This document shows positions 15,954 through 26,000 of a stretch of 33,452 bases of DNA, piece by piece. This stretch comes from CAYTLW01 sp964438735. GTDB taxonomy: Bacteria; Myxococcota_A; UBA9042. Both the position numbers and the translations under genes were made by a program. Under the pieces are notes generated by a model. That model saw only the letters and a program-made list of their open reading frames with translations. It was not told the DNA's origin and searched no databases. The stretch spans positions 1 to 33,452 of the forward strand of contig CAYTLW010000086.1 in NCBI GenBank assembly GCA_964438735.1. The letters are read 5' to 3'. Numbering within the stretch: position 1 is the first letter of the stretch; the number at the start of each line of letters is the position of its first letter.

Positions 15954-16968
15954 ATGCCCACTCACAAGTCCAGCTACGTCCATCCGCCCTACAAGACCAA
16001 GTACAAAGTGCGCAACTGGAAGGATTACGAGCAGGGTCTCCGAGATCGTGGAGATGTCACGATCTGGTTGAGCGAAGCGGCTATTGCGGCTTGGACGCCT
16101 ACCGGGAACGGAAGGATAGGCGGCCAGCAGAAGTACTCGGACTTGGCGATCGAGACCGCGCTCACCCTTCGGATCGTCTTCCGCCTGGCCCTCCGACAGA
16201 CCGAGGGCTTCGTCGGGTCGCTGCTGAAGCTGATGGGCCCGCAACTCGCGGCGCCCGACCACACCACATTGTCTCGGCGCGGCAGCAGACTCGAGGTCGC
16301 CCTGCGACGCCGGGTCCCAGTCGGTCCCATCCACCTGATCGTGGACAGCACCGGCCTCAAGATCATGGGTCAAGGTCAGTGGGCTGCGGCCAAGCATGGT
16401 GCGAAGGGCATCCGTGCCTGGAGGAAGCTACATGTTGGCGTGGATGCGAACGGCGTCATCGTCGCAGAACGGCTCACGGACAGCGCAATTGACGACTGCA
16501 CCGTCGTGCCTGACTTGCTCGACCAGGTCGAGTCCAAGATCGCGCGCTTCACAGCCGACGGCGCGTATGACACCTGGTCAATCAGGCATGCTCTGGCGGC
16601 CCGAGGCGCAACCGTGGTGGTCCCACCTTCCAAAACGGCCGCTCTGTCAGGCGGGGACTCACCTGCTGGCCGTGCAAGAGATGCCGCTGTCGTCCGCGTG
16701 CATGAAGTCGGCAGACGCCAATGGAAGAAGGAGGTCGGCAACCACAAGCAAGGTCGGGCGGAGAATACGTTCTTCCGGTACCAACGGATCCTCGGCAGCC
16801 GCCTGCGTGCCCGCGGACCGGACGCACAGAAGGTCGAGGTGGGGCTTGGCTGCAACCTCCTGAACCGCATGTTGGAGCTTGGGGCAGCGAAGTCGGTGGC
16901 GATTGGCGTGTGAGATCGAAGGCGGGATCGGGCAGGCGCGCCTTGTTGGCTATTCGTGCAACAACGCC
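15614..16968 (+). mobile_element. IS5-family insertion sequence
   Basis: The ends carry perfect 12-bp inverted repeats, GGCGTTGTTGCA (15614-15625) and TGCAACAACGCC (16957-16968). Symmetry continues imperfectly for about eight bases more. The length of 1355 bp and the single DDE transposase fit IS5-family elements, many of which begin with a similar GGCnTTGTTGCA. No target-site duplication is visible: GACC precedes the left end and TGGA follows the right. The insertion is therefore old, rearranged, or used ends other than those marked. The right end lies 139 bases before the likely desaturase start. Confidence 0.8.
15954..16913 (+). CDS. IS5-family DDE transposase
   Basis: A 319-residue transposase from ATG 15954. 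The frame is open further upstream, but those residues are Pro/Ser-rich and look untranslated. Visible catalytic acids are D131 in IVDSTGLK, D202 in TADGAYDT and E270 in GRAENTFFRYQ. The KHG..G.RAWRKLHVGVD segment and the final GLGCNLLNRMLELG helix are standard for this group. It cuts and joins the ends of the surrounding element. The gene looks intact and full length, with no frameshift, so it may still be active. Confidence 0.9.
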   Translation: MPTHKSSYVHPPYKTKYKVRNWKDYEQGLRDRGDVTIWLSEAAIAAWTPTGNGRIGGQQKYSDLAIETALTLRIVFRLALRQTEGFVGSLLKLMGPQLAAPDHTTLSRRGSRLEVALRRRVPVGPIHLIVDSTGLKIMGQGQWAAAKHGAKGIRAWRKLHVGVDANGVIVAERLTDSAIDDCTVVPDLLDQVESKIARFTADGAYDTWSIRHALAARGATVVVPPSKTAALSGGDSPAGRARDAAVVRVHEVGRRQWKKEVGNHKQGRAENTFFRYQRILGSRLRARGPDAQKVEVGLGCNLLNRMLELGAAKSVAIGV

Positions 16969-17035
16969 TGGACGGAGTGCAGAGGCGGGGCTGCGACCGG
17001 CCCATCGGGCCCCCTGACCGGTTTCGCACCCGCCC

Positions 17036-17065
17036 ATGACAAGACTGTTAAAAAAGCCTACTAAC
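17036..17065 (+). promoter_or_regulatory. Possible promoter between the IS end and the desaturase
   Basis: An AT-rich island, unusual in this GC-rich window, holds ATGACA (17036-17041, five of six -35 matches) and, after 17 bases, TACTAA (17060-17065, three of six -10 matches). It lies 43 bases before the GTG start at 17108. The evidence is pattern only. Confidence 0.3.
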
Positions 17066-17107
17066 GTACAAACCGAGCCGAATCCCCGACCTCGGCCAGG
17101 AACACCC

Positions 17108-18277
17108 GTGCCCCGCCCCACCCGGCGCAACGATCGCCGTACTGCATCTTCGTCTTCTTCCCCACGCCTGAAGTTCGCCCCCGATACCGGCTTTCACGCC
17201 GAGCTCAAACGTCGGGTCGACGCACATTTCGAACACACCGGACGCTCCCGCAAGGGTGGCTGGCCAGCGCTCGTCAAGGCGGCGGTCCTGCTGCTGGCGC
17301 TGATCGGCTCGTACCTCTTCCTGCTCTTCGTGGCCACCACCTGGTGGCATGCGGGCCTGGCCGCGCTGGCGCTGGCGCTGGCGGCCGCGGGCATCGGATT
17401 CGCCGTGCAACACGACGCCAACCACGGCGCCCTGTCCAAACATGCATCGATCAACCGCGCCATGGGCTGGCTGCTCGACCTGCTCGGCGCCAGCTCCTAC
17501 GTCTGGAAGTGGAAGCACAACGTCGCCCACCACACCTATACCAACGTGGACGGCGCCGACAGCGACATCGACATCCCGTTCACCCGGCTCTCACCGGCGC
17601 AGCCCTACAAGGCCCACCATCGCTTCCAGCGCATCTACGTCTGGCCGCTGTTTGGCGTCTTCATCCTGTTCTGGCACCTGTACGAGGACTTCCAGCAGCT
17701 GTCGGTCGCTCGCATCGCGAACATCCCCTTCCCGCGGCCGCGCGGTCGGGAGGCCGTCGAGCTGGTCATCGGCAAGCTGTTATTTGTCGGCTGGGCGTTC
17801 GTGCTGCCCATGCAGCTGCACGCCTGGTGGCTGGTCTTGCTCTTCTATGTCGGCATCTGCGCTGTGCTGGGCCTGCTGCTGGCGGAGGTCTTCGAGATGG
17901 CCCACGTGGTGCAGGAGACGGACTTTCCCGAGCCCACCGAGGGCAGCGCCCGGATGCCCCTTTCCTGGGCCGTTCACCAGGTGCAGACCACCGCCGACTT
18001 CGCCCAAGGCAGCCGTTTTTTGACCTGGTACCTGGGCGGGCTGAACTTCCAGATCGAGCACCACCTCTTCCCTCGCATCAGCCACCGCCACTACCCGGAT
18101 CTGGCGCCCATCGTGCGCGAGGTCTGTGCCGAATACGACGTTCGATATGACGCTGCGGACAGCCTTGGCGCCGCCTTCCTGTCGCACTGGCGCTGGATCG
18201 GGCAGATGTCCCGCTCGCCTGCCGTGGACAGCCAGGTGCAGGCGCCCAATCACAGCAGCCTGACCCTGGCCGGTTGA
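17108..18277 (+). CDS. Membrane fatty acid desaturase (front-end-type His boxes)
   Basis: About 389 residues from GTG 17108, which has AGGA seven bases upstream. ATG 17036 would add 24 residues but has no ribosome site and overlaps a possible promoter. The three histidine boxes that bind the di-iron centre are HDANHG, HNVAHH and QIEHHLFP. The Gln before the third box marks the front-end/linoleoyl-CoA desaturase-like group, although no cytochrome b5 domain is fused. Hydrophobic segments lie at about 65-105 and 215-270, giving four membrane passes. It would use O2 and electrons to place a double bond in an acyl chain in the inner membrane. It stands alone on this strand, just after the IS element. 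Confidence 0.88.
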   Translation: MPRPTRRNDRRTASSSSSPRLKFAPDTGFHAELKRRVDAHFEHTGRSRKGGWPALVKAAVLLLALIGSYLFLLFVATTWWHAGLAALALALAAAGIGFAVQHDANHGALSKHASINRAMGWLLDLLGASSYVWKWKHNVAHHTYTNVDGADSDIDIPFTRLSPAQPYKAHHRFQRIYVWPLFGVFILFWHLYEDFQQLSVARIANIPFPRPRGREAVELVIGKLLFVGWAFVLPMQLHAWWLVLLFYVGICAVLGLLLAEVFEMAHVVQETDFPEPTEGSARMPLSWAVHQVQTTADFAQGSRFLTWYLGGLNFQIEHHLFPRISHRHYPDLAPIVREVCAEYDVRYDAADSLGAAFLSHWRWIGQMSRSPAVDSQVQAPNHSSLTLAG

Positions 18278-18297
18278 CGCGCTGACCGCGTCCGGCC
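18268..18297. terminator. Bidirectional hairpin between convergent genes
   Basis: The arms GGCCGG-TT-GACGCG and CGCGTC-CGGCC enclose the loop CTGAC, giving a stem of about eleven GC-rich pairs with a TT bulge. It covers the stop codon of the desaturase (18275-18277) and abuts the stop of the opposing lipoprotein gene (18298-18300). Its symmetry allows it to end both transcripts. No T-runs are present. Confidence 0.6.
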
Positions 18298-19956
18298 CTA
18301 CCAGGTCACGTACTGCGTGCCGATGTCGAACTTGTTGTTTGTGGTCGAGTCGCGCCAGGCCACGCCGATGACGCAGGCATTATCCACCGCGATGGCCGGG
18401 TTCATCTCGTCGCCCTGGAGGTTGTTGGCGATGGGCTCGTTCTTCTGCCAGGTCTTGCCGCCGTCGATGGAGCGGGACATGTAGATGTCGTAGCTCTTCT
18501 TGTTGCGGAAGTCCTGCCAGACCGCATAGATGGCGCCTTTGCAGCCGACACCCTGGCCCACCGCCATGGAGGGATCCTCCTGGTAGCGGGAGTCGTTATC
18601 GTTGACCTGCACGTCGGCGCCCCAGGTGACGCCATCCTTGCTCGAGTCGGCGAAGACGTCGTTCTCATTGCCCGACTTGGCCTTGCGTTTATCGGACCAC
18701 ATCAGCACGACCCGGTCGTCGGGCGTGATGGTCATGAAGCTCGCCTTGCCCACGTTCGCCTTGCCCTTGACGTCGTTGACCTGCACCGGCTTGGACCAGG
18801 TCTTGCCGTCCGTGATGGACTTGCTGATGAAGATGTCGCCGTCAAAGCTCTGCCAGGCCAGGTAGATGTCGCCCGCGCTGTCGGTCGCCACGGCCACCTG
18901 GTCGTCCTGCTGCGCGTCGCTGTGAACCAGCACTCCGGCGCTGAAGGGTTTGGCCGCAAACGCGTCGGCCGCCACGGCGTAGTAGGGATCGTATTGCTTC
19001 AAGCTGGCGTGATGGCCACGCCAGGCGGCGTGGATCTTGCCGGGTGCCGAGGTCCACAGCACGGGATCCTGGCCGTTGGTGCTGGTGGTGACCAGCTCGG
19101 CAGGCACGCTGAACGACTTGCCCGTCTTGGACCAGGCAAAGGAGATCTCCTTGCCCTTGGTGCTCGACTCCCAGACCGCGTAGAAGTTGCCGCTCAGATC
19201 CGAGATCACCCCAATGGCCCCCCAGTAGTAGACCGAGCCCGGAGTCTTGTTGACCTGCAGCGGACCGACGGTGGTCTTGCAACTCTGGGGATGCTCCCAG
19301 GTCAACATCAGGTTGCCACCCTTGGCCACGTAGCTGACATAGAACTGCGAGTCGCGCGCCGGCGCGATGAAGGGATTGACCGTGCCGTCCTTGTTGGTGT
19401 TGACCTTGTGCGCGCAGGCGAGCTTCTTGAAGGAGCCCCAGACCGGAGCGCCGGCGTCCGCAGCAGCGTCCGCCGCCGTGTCCGCGACCGTGTCCGTGGC
19501 TGTGTCAGCGACCGTGCCCGCGTCCGTGCCCGAGTCCGCAACCGTGTCCGTGTCCGTGTCCGCGACCGTGCCCGAGTCCGTGGCCGTGTCCGTGGCCGTG
19601 TCCGTGGCCGTGTCCGCGACCGTGCCCGAGTCCGTGGCCGTGTCCGTGGCCGTGTCCGCGACTGTGCCCGTGTCCGCGACTGCGCCCGCATCCGTGCCCG
19701 TGTCCGCGACTGTGCCCGTGTCCGCGACTGTACCCGTGTCCGCGACAGCGCCCGCATCCGCCTCGGTCGTCACGTCGGCATCGGGCTGCCCCGTATCGAT
19801 CGCCACGCCTGTATCGGTCGGCAGGGTCAGCACCACATCCGAGCCTCCAGATGTGTCGTCGCTGCACCCGGCGGCCGCCGCCAGGACCGCCAGCATCAGC
19901 GCGAGGGCTTCAGGGCGTCGTTGGGGGAAGTCTCTCGTCGATCGAGTGAGTCGCAT
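18298..19956 (-). CDS. Lipoprotein with ADTGT linker and BNR/Asp-box beta-propeller
   Basis: A 552-residue protein starting at ATG 19956, eight bases after AAGGA; a longer in-frame reading lacks a signal. The lipoprotein signal ends in LAAAAGC (Cys31). Residues 67-170 are an Asp/Thr/Ala/Gly repeat (VADTGT, TATDTATD). From about 175 on, it has sialidase-like repeats with Asp boxes: SITDGKTWS, SKDGVTWG and SIDGGKTWQ, plus a degenerate SKTGKSFS. Blade strands such as IYLAWQSFDGD, VVLMWSDKR and IYAVWQDFR repeat. This is a surface-tethered propeller of the BNR type. No catalytic Arg triad of true sialidases was recognised, so binding is more likely than hydrolysis. It lies 118 bases after the giant Cys-rich gene on the same strand. 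Confidence 0.85.
   Translation of the reverse strand: MRLTRSTRDFPQRRPEALALMLAVLAAAAGCSDDTSGGSDVVLTLPTDTGVAIDTGQPDADVTTEADAGAVADTGTVADTGTVADTGTDAGAVADTGTVADTATDTATDSGTVADTATDTATDTATDSGTVADTDTDTVADSGTDAGTVADTATDTVADTAADAAADAGAPVWGSFKKLACAHKVNTNKDGTVNPFIAPARDSQFYVSYVAKGGNLMLTWEHPQSCKTTVGPLQVNKTPGSVYYWGAIGVISDLSGNFYAVWESSTKGKEISFAWSKTGKSFSVPAELVTTSTNGQDPVLWTSAPGKIHAAWRGHHASLKQYDPYYAVAADAFAAKPFSAGVLVHSDAQQDDQVAVATDSAGDIYLAWQSFDGDIFISKSITDGKTWSKPVQVNDVKGKANVGKASFMTITPDDRVVLMWSDKRKAKSGNENDVFADSSKDGVTWGADVQVNDNDSRYQEDPSMAVGQGVGCKGAIYAVWQDFRNKKSYDIYMSRSIDGGKTWQKNEPIANNLQGDEMNPAIAVDNACVIGVAWRDSTTNNKFDIGTQYVTW
19447..19758 (-). repeat. Degenerate tandem repeat encoding the ADTGT/TDTA linker
   Basis: About 310 bases built from 6- and 18-base units (GTGTCCG, GTGGCC, GCGAC variants on the plus strand) encode VADTGT, ATDTATD and related residues. 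The stretch is the spacer between lipid anchor and propeller. Such repeats are prone to length change. Confidence 0.8.
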
Positions 19957-20074
19957 GAGGTCCGTCCTTTCCGCCCGGTCGCTTGGGTGAGTGTGCGCCA
20001 AGAGCTTGGCAGGAGCGGCTTGATCCTGACAAGGGGAGTCCACGTCCAGAGGCCCCTTTTGCTGGCGCCTCTTG

Positions 20075-23000
20075 TCAGCACCCCGGAACCGGCGTGTGGG
20101 CGCAGCTGCCCGAGGTGCAGGAATCGGTGGTGCACTTGTTGCCGTCGTTGCAATCCGAATTCGACTTGCACGGGATGCACAGCGGGATCGGCGAGTGGCT
20201 GCAGAAGCCGCCAGCCTCGCACTTGTCCGTGGTGCAGGGGTTGCTGTCGAGGCAGTCCAGGTTCTTGGCGCAGGCCTGGCAGCCGAAGATCGGAATCCAG
20301 TAGCAGCGACCGCCCAGGCAGGCGTCGGTGGTGCAGGCGTTGTTGTCGTTGCACTCGGGATAGCTGTCGCAGAGCTTGCAGTTGGGGATGGTCAGGTTGG
20401 CGCATACCCCGGCCTGGCAGACGTCGTTGGTGCAGGCGTTGTTGTCGTTGCAGGCGCCGCCCTTGCCGCCGCCGAAGCAGGGCGTGCAGCCCTTGATGGT
20501 CGCGTGCACGCAGTTGCCGGTGTTCAGGTCGCAGCTGTCGGTGGTGCAGGCGTTGTTGTCGTTGCAGGTCTTGGGCGGGCCGGATTTGCAGGCGCCGCTT
20601 TCGCAGCTGTCGTTGACCGTGCAGGGGTTGTTGTCGTTGCACTTGCCGTTGACGGCGGTCAGCACGCACTTCTTGATGCCCACATCGCAGAGGTTCTGCA
20701 GGCAGGGTCCGCTCTGCCCGTTCTGCTTGCAGTGGCTGTTATTGGTGCAGTTGCCGCCGCAACCGTTGATCGGCGTGTGGATGCAGGCGCCGGTGTTCGG
20801 GTTGCAGGAGTCGGCGGTGCAGGAGTTGACGTCGTCGCAGCTCTTGATGGAGCCGCTGCACTTGCCGGCGTTGCAGGTGTCGGCGTAGGTGCAGGGGTCG
20901 CCGTCGTTGCAGCCCTGGCCATTGTTGAAGACGTGGTACTGGCAGCCCTGCCAGGCCTCGCACCACTCCTTGGTGCAGTTGGAGCCGTCGTCGCAGTTGG
21001 TCGGCGAGCCGATGCACTGGCCGTTGTTGCAGGTGTCGTTCTCCGTGCACGGGTTGTTGTCCTTGCAGGGAATCGTCAAGTAGACGGTCTCGCATTTGCC
21101 CTGCGCCAGGTTGCATTTGCTGGCCAGGCAGGCCGCCGTGCCGCCCTTGCCCGGATTTGGCGGCGGACAGTGGCTGTCCTGGGCGCAGTTGCCGCCGCAG
21201 CCAGGGATGGGGGCGTGCTGGCACTTGGCGTCCTTGCCGCCGGGCCAGCAAGTGTCGGCCGTGCAGGGATCGTTGTCGTCGCACTTGGCCGGCGCGCCCA
21301 CCTTGCAGACGCCGGTATCGCAGCTATCGCCCTCGGTGCAGGGGTTGCCGTCGCTGCAGGGCGTGCCCTTGGCGGTGGGCTGGTAGATGCACTGACCGGT
21401 CTTGGCGTTGCAGGACTCGGTGGTGCAGACGTTGCCGTCGCTGCAGTTCTTGGGTTTGGCGCCGACGCATATGCCCTTGCTGCAGGCGTCGGACTGGGTG
21501 CAGCCGTTGCCATCGTCGCAGGGGATGCTGTCCGAACCGGCGGTCTGTGAGCAGGCGCCCGTGGCGGCGTTGCAGGAGCCCACCGTGCAGGGGTTGCCGT
21601 CATCACAGGTCTTGGCGTCGCCCGCGCAGATGCCCTTGCCGCACTTGTCGGCGGTGGTGCAGGGGTTGCCGTCGTCGCACTTGACCTGGCCGTTCTCGTT
21701 CTTGAACGAGCAGGCCTCGAGGATCGCGTTGCAGTAGGCCTTGGTGCAGGGGTTGTTGTCCTCCTTGCAGTCGCCATCGGCTTTGCAGTAGCCGCCGCAG
21801 CCCGGGATCTTGGTGTAGCTGCAGTTGCCGCTGTTGCCGTCACAGGAGTCCGCCGTGCAGGGCTCGCCGTCGTTGCAGGTCTTGGGCGTGCCCGGCAGGC
21901 AGGCGCCGGACGCGCAGGCGTCACCTGTGGTGCAGGCGTCGCCATCCGAGCAGCCGGTGCCGGCGGGTTTGTTGTTGTGGCTGCAGTTGCCCGTCTTGCT
22001 GCTGCACTGGTCGGTGGTGCAGGCGTTGTTGTCGCTGCAGTCCTTGGGCACGCCGTCGCCGCACTTGCCGCCGGCACAGGTCTCGTTGGCGGTGCAGGCG
22101 TTGCCGTCGTTGCAGCTGCCGCCGTCGTTGGCCGGCGTGTTGATGCAGTTGCCCGTATTGGCTTCGCATACGCCGGTGGCGCACGGGTTGTTGCTGGCGC
22201 AGGTCTTCGGGTAGCCGCTGCAGGCGCCCTTCTTGGCGCAGTAGTCCTTGATGGTGCAGGGGTTGCCGTCATCGCACTGCTGGCCGCCCAGGGGCTTGTA
22301 GGCGCACTTGCCGTTCTTGCCGCAGAACATGTAGGCGCAGATATTCTGCGGGCAGTCGCCATCCTTGGCGCAGTTGCCGCCGCAGCCGTTGACGGGCGTG
22401 TTCTTGCACTGGCCGGTGGTCACGTCGCAGGCGTCGGTGGTGCACTTGTCGTTGTCGTTGCAGTTCTTCTGCTTGCCGCCGCCGCAGTAGCCGTACTTGC
22501 CCTTGGTCTTGCAGGTCTCGCCCGTAGTGCACTTGTTGCCGTCGTCGCAGGACGTTCCCGAGGGCGCCGGGCTGACGTCGCAGTTGCCGTTGCTGGGATT
22601 GCAGACGTCCACGGTGCAGACGTTGTTGTCGTCGCAGACCTTGGCCGCGCCGGCCTTGCAGCTGCCCTTGTCGCAACGATCGGAGATGGTGCAGGGCTTG
22701 CCGTCATCGCAGACCGTGGTCTGGCCCAGGGGCGCGTGGATGCAGGCGCCGGTGGCGGCGTTGCAGCTGTCGGCGGTGCAGACGTTCTTGTCGTCGCAGT
22801 CCTTGGCCGTGCCCAGGCACTGGCCGGCGACGCACTTGTCGCCCGTGGTGCAGGGTTTGCCGTCATCGCAGGCGCCGTCCACATTCTTGGAGGTGCACTT
22901 GCCCGCGGCCATGTCGCAGACCGCCCCGGTGCAGACGTTGCCGTCGGATTTGCAGTCGGCATCCTTGGCGCAGTTGCCGCCGCAGCCGTTGATGGGCGTG

Positions 23001-26000
23001 TGGAGGCACTTGCCGCCCTGGCAGGCGTCCGCGGTGCACGGATCGTTGTCGGCGCAGTTCATGACCGCGCCGCCCTGACAGGAGCCGTTGGCGCAGACGT
23101 CCAGCGTGGTGCAGGCGTCGCCGTCGTTGCAGTTCTGGCCGTTCTTGTCGGGTACGTGCAGGCAGTCGCCGGTCTGCTTGTTGCAGCTGTCGGCGGTGCA
23201 GGTGTTGTTGTCGTCGCAGGACTTGGTGGTCGCGGGCACGCACTGGCCCTGCTTGCAGCTGTCGCCCGAGGTGCAGACGTTGTTGTCGGTGCACGAGGTG
23301 CCATCGGAGACGGCCACATGGTTGCACTTGCCGCTGCCGGCGGCGCAGGTATCCACCGTGCAGCCGTTGTTATCCGAGCAGGACTTGGCCTGTCCCTGGC
23401 ACGCCGAGTTGACGCATTTATCCTTGTTGGTGCACGGGTTGCCGTCGTCGCAGGGGTTGATGTCGGGCTGGGTGACGCACTTGTTGGCGGCCACATCGCA
23501 GACCGACTTGGTGCACGGGTTGCCATCGCTGCCGCAGTGGCCGTCATGGAGGCAGAAGCCGCCGCAGCCCGGGATGTCGTCGTGGCTGCATTGGCCGGTC
23601 TTGGAATTGCAGGCATCCAGGGTGCAGGACTTGCCGTCGTCGCAGTTCTTCGCCGCGCCGGGCTGGCACTTGCCCTTGTCGCAGCCGTCTTTGAGCGTGC
23701 AGGCGTTGTCGTCGCTGCAGGGCGCGCCCGGGTTGACGAATGTGGTCACGCAGTCGCCCGTCTTGGCGTCGCAGGCGGCCGTCGTGCAGACCTCGCCGGT
23801 GACGCAGATCTTGGCCGCGCCCGGCACGCAGAGGCCGCTCTTGCAGGCGTCGCCCACGGTGCACAGCTCGCCGTCGCTGCAGCTGGCTCCGGCCTGGACC
23901 GGTGTATGCAGGCAGGCGCCGGCCTTGCAGGCGTCGGTGGTGCAGACGTTGTTGTCATCGCAGGACTTGGCGCTGCCCTGGCACTGACCGCCGTTGCACG
24001 CGTCGCCGACGGTGCAGTTGTCGCCGTCGTCGCAGGCGCCGGTGGCCGGCACGAAGGTGCACTTGCCCTTGTTCCCGTCGCACTTGGCGGTCGTGCACGG
24101 GTTCTTGTCCTCGGGGCAGTCGGCCTCCTTGGCGCAGTTGCCGCCGCAGCCGATGATCTTGTTGTGGCTGCAGGCGCCGTTGGCCGGATTGCACAGGTCG
24201 GTGGTGCAAGGATCGTTGTCCGAGCAGCCCTTGGGCGCGCCCGAAGCGCACTTGCCGCCGTTGCAGCCATCGCCGACGGTGCAGGCGGTGCCATCGGAGC
24301 ATGGCAGGCCGTTGGGCACGGGCGTGTGGATGCACAGCCCGGTGGCGTTCTGGCAGCCATCGGCGGTGCAGGCGTTGGAGTCGTCGCAGCTCTTGGCGCC
24401 GCCGGCCTGGCAGGCGCCGGCGAGGCAGGTATCGCCGCTGGTACAGGCGTTGCCATCGCTGCAGGGCGACCCGGCCGCTGAAGGCGAATTGCTGCAGTTG
24501 CCCGAGGTCTTGTCACAGGCGTCATCGGTGCAGGCGTTGCCGTCGGCGCAGGATTTGGCGGCGCCGGGTTGGCACGAGCCGGCGCTGCATTTGTCGCCGC
24601 TGGTGCAGGCGTTGTTGTCGGTGCAGAGGGTGCTGGTGAAGGTGATCTTGCACTGGCCGCCCTGACAGGTGTTGGCGGTGCAGGGGTTGCCGTCGGCTTT
24701 GCAGTCGGCATCGCTGGCGCAGTTGCCGCCGCAGCCCATGATCTTGTTGTGGGCGCAGGACCCAGTGGCCTTGTCGCAGCTGTCGATCGTGCAAGCGTCG
24801 CCGTCGTTGCAATCCTTGGCCGGGCCGGTCGCGCACTTGCCGCCGGCGCAGCCATCGGGACCGGTACAGGGGTTGCCGTCCGAGCAACCGGCGCTGTTGA
24901 CGGCCGGCGTGTGCACGCAGACGCCGCTGGCGGCGTGGCAGCTGTCGATGGTGCAGGACTCGCCGTCGTCGCAGTCCTTGGCAGTGCCTGACTTGCAGGC
25001 GCTGCCCAGGCATTGATCTTTCAGCGTGCACGGATCGTCGTCGCTGCAGGCGGTCGGCTTGTTGACCGCCACGTGGCCGCAGTTGCCGGTCTTGGCGTCG
25101 CAGGCGTCGGTGGTGCAGACGTTGTTGTCGTCGCAGTCCTTGGCCGACCCGGCGACGCACTTGCCATTGTCGCACGCGTCTCCGGTGGTGCAGGGCAGGC
25201 CGTCATCGCAAGCACCCGCCTTGGCCGCGACCACGCATCCGGCCGCGTTGTCGCAGACCGCCTTGGTGCAGGGCTGCCCCGTGGGATTGCACTCGGAGTC
25301 GGTTTTGCATTTGGCGCCGCAGCCCGGGATCGCGTTGTGGCTGCAGGCCCCGGTGGCCGGAGCGCAGCTGTCGGCGGTGCAGTCATCGTTGTCGTCGCAG
25401 CTCTTGGCCTGGCCCGCGGCGCACGCGCCCGTGGTGCAGGTATCGCCCACGGTGCAGGCGTTGCCGTCGTCGCAGGCTCCCGCGGCGTTGGCATGCGAGC
25501 ACAACCCGGTGGCGTCATCGCAAGCGTCCTTGGTGCACGGCTTGTTGTCGTCGCAGTCGTTGCTCTTGCCCGACTTGCACTTGCCCGCCACGCACACATC
25601 ACCGGCCGTACAGGCGCTGCCATCGCTGCAGGGCACCTCGCCGGCCACGGGCTTCTGGGCGCACGCCCCGGAGCTGGCATCGCAGCTGCCCACCGTGCAG
25701 ACGTCGCCGTCTTCGCAGTCCTTGGCCAGGCCCACGCACTTGCCGTCCTGGCAGTTGTCGCCGGTGGTGCAGTTGTCGCCATCGTTGCAGCCACCAACGA
25801 TGGCTTTGGCCTGGCACTTGCCGCTCTGAGCGTCACAGAGTGCCTGGGTGCACGGGTTGCCGTCGGCCTTGCAGTCTGCATCGGCCTTGCACTCGGCGCC
25901 GCAACCGACGATCGCGCTGTTCTTGCACGCGCCCGTGACCGGATCACAGCTGTCGGCGGTGCAGCCGTCGCCATCATCGCAGGACTTGATGCTGCCAGCG

